Source of the DNA: DATFLS01 sp964413425
GTDB lineage: Bacteria > Fidelibacterota > JAANXI01
Reading direction: 5' to 3'
Length of the DNA stretch: 64,000 nt
NCBI GenBank assembly: GCA_964413425.1
Contig: CAYPST010000008.1
Location: 1 to 64,000 of the forward strand
The translations under genes and the position numbers were made by a program. How positions within the stretch are numbered: position 1 is the first letter of the stretch; each line of letters begins with the position of its first letter. This document shows, in pieces, positions 59,865-64,000 of the stretch. A model generated the notes under the pieces. The model was not told where the DNA came from. It searched no databases and was given only the letters and a program-made list of their open reading frames with translations.

Positions 59865-61877
59865 TTAAAGCAGCGACTTTGCTTTATTGACTATATTATC
59901 GACCGAAAACCCGAAATGCTTGAACACTTCCCCCCCTGGTGCAGACTTCCCAAAGGTTTCCACAGTGATATATTCTCCATCAGATCCCCCGTAACGCTCC
60001 CAGCCTGTGTGTCGACCGGCTTCAATGACCACCCGTTTCGTGATCTGTCTGGGCAACACGGTTTCCTGATACGCAGCATCCTGTTCTTCAAAAAGTTCCC
60101 AGGAGCACATATTCACGACCCGGGCCTGGACTCCGTCCTCAGCCAGCGCCTGGGCGGAGTCGAGTGCCAGGGATACTTCTGATCCAGTGGCAATCAGAAT
60201 AACGTCGGGTTCTCCCGCGGCATCTTTGAGCACATACGCGCCCTTCGTAACCTCGGACGCCCCGGCCAGTTGCGTTCGATCCAGGATGGGCAGTCCCTGG
60301 CGTGTCAGGATAAGCGCGGTTGGCCGGTCGGTTTGACGGATAGCAATTTTCCAGCATTCGGTCACCTCGTTCGCATCGGCAGGTCGCAGCACCAGCAGGT
60401 TCGGAATTGCCCGGAGCGATGAGAGGTGCTCGATGGGTTGATGGGTGGGACCGTCTTCTCCCAATCCGATGGAATCATGGGTAAAGACATAAATATTCGG
60501 AAGTTGCATCATCGCACCAAGTCGAATGCTGGGCCGCATATAATCGGAGAAGATTAAAAAGGTTGCTCCATATGGCCGCACGCCGCGATAGAGCGACATA
60601 CCATTCACCATTCCACCCATGGCATGTTCGCGGACACCGAAACGGACATTTCGATTGTGGAAGGCATCTCTGGCAAAATCACCGGAATCATCGATAAGCG
60701 TTTTTGTTGATGGAGCGAGGTCCGCGGATCCCCCGAGAAGTTCCGGCACCGCCCTGGCTAACGGCTGTAAAACCGCTCCGGAAGCCTTCCGGGTGGCAAT
60801 TTTTCCATCGTCCGGCTGGAAGGAAGGCAGGTCGTCTTCCCAACGCTCAGGCAGATTCCCCTCCATACGCCGTTCAAACTCAGCACCGAGGTCCGGGTAC
60901 TCGCGCTTATATTCAGCAAACATCTCCTCCCATTCCTGGTACTGCTGTTTGCGCTCGCTCACCATTTCCTGAAAATGGGCTTTCACCTCATCCGGGATAT
61001 AGAACTGCCGGTCCGGATCCCATCCCAGATTTTCTTTGGTCAACCGCACTTCGTCGTCCCCGAGTGGTGCCCCATGCGCGGCTGCGGTGTCTTGTTTGTT
61101 GGGGCTTCCATAAGCGATGTAGGATCGTGTCACTATAAGATGGGGCTTCCCCGCAACCGACTGTGCTTCCTTTACCGCCTGTTCAAAGGCTTCGACATCA
61201 TTGGCATCGTCTACAATCTGAACGTGCCAGTCGTACGCTTCAAACCGTTTTGGCACATCTTCACTGAACGCCAGAGCCGTATTGCCTTCGATGCTGATGT
61301 GATTATCATCGTAGACATAAATGATATTATCCAACCCCAGATGCCCGGCCAGTGAAGCCGATTCAGCACTAATCCCCTCCATAATGTCTCCGTCACTGCA
61401 AATGGCGTAGATATTATGATCGATAATTGGGTAGTTCTTTTTGTTGAAAAGCGCCCCTAAATGCTTTGCAGCGAGGGCCATTCCCACCCCGTTTGAAAAG
61501 CCCTGGCCCAGCGGACCGGTAGTCGTTTCAATGCCGGGAGCATCCCAGTATTCCGGATGGCCGGCGGTCCGGCTGCCCAGCTGCCGAAAGTTCTTGAGTG
61601 CCTCCAGGGGAAGGTCATGTCCCGTGAGATGCAGCATACTGTACAGGAGCATGGAGCCGTGCCCCGCGGACAGAACGAACCGGTCACGACCCGGCCACCG
61701 GGGATCATCGGGATTGTAACTCATAATCTTTGCCCAGAGCACATACGCCTGCGGTGCCATGCCCATCGGCATACCAGGATGCCCGGAATTGGCCTTCTGC
61801 ACTGCATCCATAGATAACGTGCGAATAGTGTTAATACTCAACTCCGCAATTTCAGAGGTTGCTATCGTTGATTCCAT
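59865..61877 (-). CDS. tkt: Transketolase
   Basis: 670 residues, normal length. Thiamine motif CSDGDIMEGISAESASLAGH-x-N (with GDGD-like DGDIMEG), GHPGMPMGMAP at the start, and pyrimidine-binding region HDSIGLGEDGPTHQPIEHL. Transfers two-carbon units in the pentose phosphate pathway. Stands alone between the oxidoreductase and tex on the minus strand. Confidence 0.97.
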   Translation of the reverse strand: MESTIATSEIAELSINTIRTLSMDAVQKANSGHPGMPMGMAPQAYVLWAKIMSYNPDDPRWPGRDRFVLSAGHGSMLLYSMLHLTGHDLPLEALKNFRQLGSRTAGHPEYWDAPGIETTTGPLGQGFSNGVGMALAAKHLGALFNKKNYPIIDHNIYAICSDGDIMEGISAESASLAGHLGLDNIIYVYDDNHISIEGNTALAFSEDVPKRFEAYDWHVQIVDDANDVEAFEQAVKEAQSVAGKPHLIVTRSYIAYGSPNKQDTAAAHGAPLGDDEVRLTKENLGWDPDRQFYIPDEVKAHFQEMVSERKQQYQEWEEMFAEYKREYPDLGAEFERRMEGNLPERWEDDLPSFQPDDGKIATRKASGAVLQPLARAVPELLGGSADLAPSTKTLIDDSGDFARDAFHNRNVRFGVREHAMGGMVNGMSLYRGVRPYGATFLIFSDYMRPSIRLGAMMQLPNIYVFTHDSIGLGEDGPTHQPIEHLSSLRAIPNLLVLRPADANEVTECWKIAIRQTDRPTALILTRQGLPILDRTQLAGASEVTKGAYVLKDAAGEPDVILIATGSEVSLALDSAQALAEDGVQARVVNMCSWELFEEQDAAYQETVLPRQITKRVVIEAGRHTGWERYGGSDGEYITVETFGKSAPGGEVFKHFGFSVDNIVNKAKSLL

Positions 61878-61950
61878 GCCATCTCTCCATTATACTCAAA
61901 TTTGACTTGTTCCCCGAATCCCTATAAAATGAGATATTTTTCAATTATTA

Positions 61951-64000
61951 TCAATGAGAGACCTGCTTGATTGATAATCCAATTCGATTTCGTTCCACAT
62001 CAACACTGAGGACTTTCACCTTCACGATTTCACCCACCCGCACCTCATCGTGCGGATCCTTCACATATTTATCCGCGATTTCAGAGATATGTACCAACCC
62101 GTCCTGATGTACTCCGAAATCGATAAAAATACCAAAGTGGGTGATATTGGTGACAGTCCCCTCGAGTACCATGCCTTCCCGGAGATCCTCAATCTCATTC
62201 ACCCCTTCCCTGAAGGAAGCCATCCTGAATTCATCTCTGGGATCCCGGCCGGGCCGTTTCAATTCCTCCAGAATATCCCGGATGGTGGGAAGCCCCACCC
62301 GGTCATCCGCAAATTGTTTCGGATCGACATCGATGCCTTTGCCAATAACTTCTCGGAGGTTTTTATTCGTCTGCCGGATCATTTTCTCCACAATATGATA
62401 GGATTCGGGATGCACATTACTATTATCCAGCGGGTTCTTCCCTCCGGGAATCTTGAGGAATCCGGCACATTGTTCAAACGTTACCTCTCCGATTCCGGAG
62501 ACATCCTGGATCTCCTGACGGTGTTGAAACGCTCCGGTCGATTCCCGGTGTTCGACAATAGCCTCAGCAGTTCCGGAATTTAACCCGGAAACATACTGGA
62601 GCAGCTCCCTGGACGCGGTGTTAATATCCACCCCGACCGCGTTCACGCAGCTGGACACGACCGTATCCAGTTCCTCTTTGAGTCTGGTCTGGTTGACGTC
62701 GTGCTGGTACTGCCCTACCCCAATACTCTTGGGATCAATTTTCACCAGCTCAGACAGAGGATCCTGCAACCGGCGTCCGATGGAAATTGCTCCCCGCACG
62801 GTGACATCCAGTTCGGGGAATTCTGCCGTCGCCAACTCAGATGCAGAGTAAACAGAGGCCCCGGATTCATTTACCATTACGGCCGTCACTGATAGATTAT
62901 TCCGGTGAATCAGTTCATTTGCAAACGCGAAGGTCTCCCTTCCGGCAGTGCCGTTTCCAACAGCAAGAAGATCAATGTTATGCTTCCGGATGATATCTAC
63001 AACTGATTTCTCTGCCTCTCCCCGGGAATTTTGCGGAGGATGCGGATAGATTGTATCACTGGCAAGAAATTTCCCGGTCTCATCAATCACCGCGGCCTTG
63101 CATCCAGTTCGAAATCCGGGATCAATTGCCAGAATCCGCTTATGGCCTGCACCGGGTGCCATCAGCACATCCGCCACATTCTGTGCAAATACCTGTATCG
63201 CTTCCTCTTCGGCTTCCTCCCGAAGTTCAGTCAGGATGCTGCCGGCAATCGACACCGAGAGCAACCGGTTATAAGCATCTTGTATAACATCTTCCAGGAA
63301 TTCTCTGTACGGACTCTCCGGTTGAATGAATTTATTCCCAATGAAATCGAACACCGGTTCGATATCAATATCAATACCGTAATTCAGCACCTCTTCATTG
63401 GCCCCCCGGCGGATAGCCAGAAACCGGTGTCCGGGGATAGATTTCACCGGTTCCTGATACTCGTAATACATTTCGAATTTCGAGGGCTGATCCCGCCATT
63501 CCTTTTTCGCTCGCACTGTCAGCATCCCATGCTGATGCATGTGCTTCCGTAACCACTGGCGAACGTCAGGATCATCCGCAATCCGTTCTGCCAGAATATC
63601 GTGTGCTCCGCCCAGTGCTTCCTCAACAGTTTCGACATCCTCAGAGATAAATTCCCCAGCCAGTTCGCGTAAAGCAGGCGCACGGTCAGGCTGAAGCCAG
63701 ATGCGGTCGGCCAGCGGCTCTAAGCCCTTCTCCCGTGCTTTTCGTGCCCGGGTACGCCGTTTCGGTTTGTATGGTGCATACAGATCTTCCAGCCGGTTCT
63801 TCTCTTTGCACGCCTCGATAGTCTCCCGCAATTCATCGGTCAATTTCCCCTGTTTTTCTATGGTTGAGAGGACAGTCGCTTTGCGATCCTCCAATTGTTC
63901 GAAATATTGATATCGGTGGAGTACTTCCTTGAGTTCTGTTTCATCCAGGCCACCGGTGGCTTCCTTCCGATATCGGGCGACGAACGGGAGCGTGGCCCCG
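61951..64000 (-). CDS. tex: Tex-family RNA-binding transcription factor, 5' end beyond window
   Basis: The frame stays open from the stop at 61951 to the window edge, giving about 683 residues of a family of about 770. The visible start (LPFVARYRKEATGGLDE) is the conserved N-terminal Tex segment. YqgF-like RNase H fold (LAIDPGFRTGCKAAVID), helix-hairpin-helix pair (ELLQYVSGLNSGTAEAIVEHR), and C-terminal S1 domain (GMVLEGTVTNITHFGIFIDFGVHQDGLVHISE). Binds nucleic acid and influences transcription. Confidence 0.95.
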   Translation of the reverse strand, partial: GATLPFVARYRKEATGGLDETELKEVLHRYQYFEQLEDRKATVLSTIEKQGKLTDELRETIEACKEKNRLEDLYAPYKPKRRTRARKAREKGLEPLADRIWLQPDRAPALRELAGEFISEDVETVEEALGGAHDILAERIADDPDVRQWLRKHMHQHGMLTVRAKKEWRDQPSKFEMYYEYQEPVKSIPGHRFLAIRRGANEEVLNYGIDIDIEPVFDFIGNKFIQPESPYREFLEDVIQDAYNRLLSVSIAGSILTELREEAEEEAIQVFAQNVADVLMAPGAGHKRILAIDPGFRTGCKAAVIDETGKFLASDTIYPHPPQNSRGEAEKSVVDIIRKHNIDLLAVGNGTAGRETFAFANELIHRNNLSVTAVMVNESGASVYSASELATAEFPELDVTVRGAISIGRRLQDPLSELVKIDPKSIGVGQYQHDVNQTRLKEELDTVVSSCVNAVGVDINTASRELLQYVSGLNSGTAEAIVEHRESTGAFQHRQEIQDVSGIGEVTFEQCAGFLKIPGGKNPLDNSNVHPESYHIVEKMIRQTNKNLREVIGKGIDVDPKQFADDRVGLPTIRDILEELKRPGRDPRDEFRMASFREGVNEIEDLREGMVLEGTVTNITHFGIFIDFGVHQDGLVHISEIADKYVKDPHDEVRVGEIVKVKVLSVDVERNRIGLSIKQVSH

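Overview
The window is about 64 kb of a Gram-negative bacterial genome. It carries several signal-peptide outer-membrane barrel proteins, a LolA-like protein, RND/MMPL and MacA-type envelope export, and two sigma-54 two-component systems. Secreted or outer-membrane proteins with thrombospondin type-3 calcium repeats, a DUF5683 protein, split glycine dehydrogenase (gcvPB) and 23S-rRNA-intervening-sequence (four-helix-bundle) proteins fit a lineage of the FCB group or a neighbouring candidate phylum such as Marinimicrobia/Calditrichota. The placement is an inference; there is no rRNA gene. A large SRP RNA with an Alu domain upstream of dnaX is unusual for a Gram-negative. One run of 100 N lies at 6690-6789.

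Layout. 1-10.4 kb: accessory region with an ABC ATPase fragment, a MacA/HlyD adaptor, a sigma-54 regulator and kinase, two four-helix-bundle genes each enclosed by inverted arrays of 7-bp repeats, a gene-less element of the same design, a 21-bp minisatellite and an exonuclease-DinG helicase. 10.4-18.6 kb: cold-shock protein, lipoprotein hydrolase, and a four-gene operon (calcium-repeat secreted protein, outer-membrane protein, sensor kinase, sigma-54 regulator) with a sigma-54-like promoter. 18.9-29.7 kb: purF, an operon of ridA, lipid kinase, DUF5683 and Na+-dependent transporter, then convergent glnE and glnD. 30.1-35.2 kb: MMPL transporter, LolA-like protein, outer-membrane porin-like protein and TetR, behind a perfect palindromic operator. 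35.4-41.5 kb: gcvPB, alaS and a large outer-membrane protein. 41.5-49.4 kb: recX and recA, then SRP RNA, dnaX, ybaB, recR, pgsA, pgpA, cinA and thpR. 49.5-55.1 kb: aceE-aceF-lpd pyruvate dehydrogenase. 55.7-64 kb: FAH-family hydrolase, GltS-like symporter, FAD amine/amino-acid oxidoreductase, transketolase and Tex (cut by the window end).

The most unusual signal is the set of heptamer-array elements. Inverted arrays of 7-bp words (GTGAAAN, CGGANNA, GTYANTN) enclose four-helix-bundle genes and sit within a few bases of neighbouring stop codons. Further observations are shared palindromes upstream of the MacA-like gene and its putative regulator, a dnaX slippery heptamer with an immediate -1 stop, an apparent ATT start for glnD, and an intergenic inverted-repeat element whose end supplies the stop codon of alaS.
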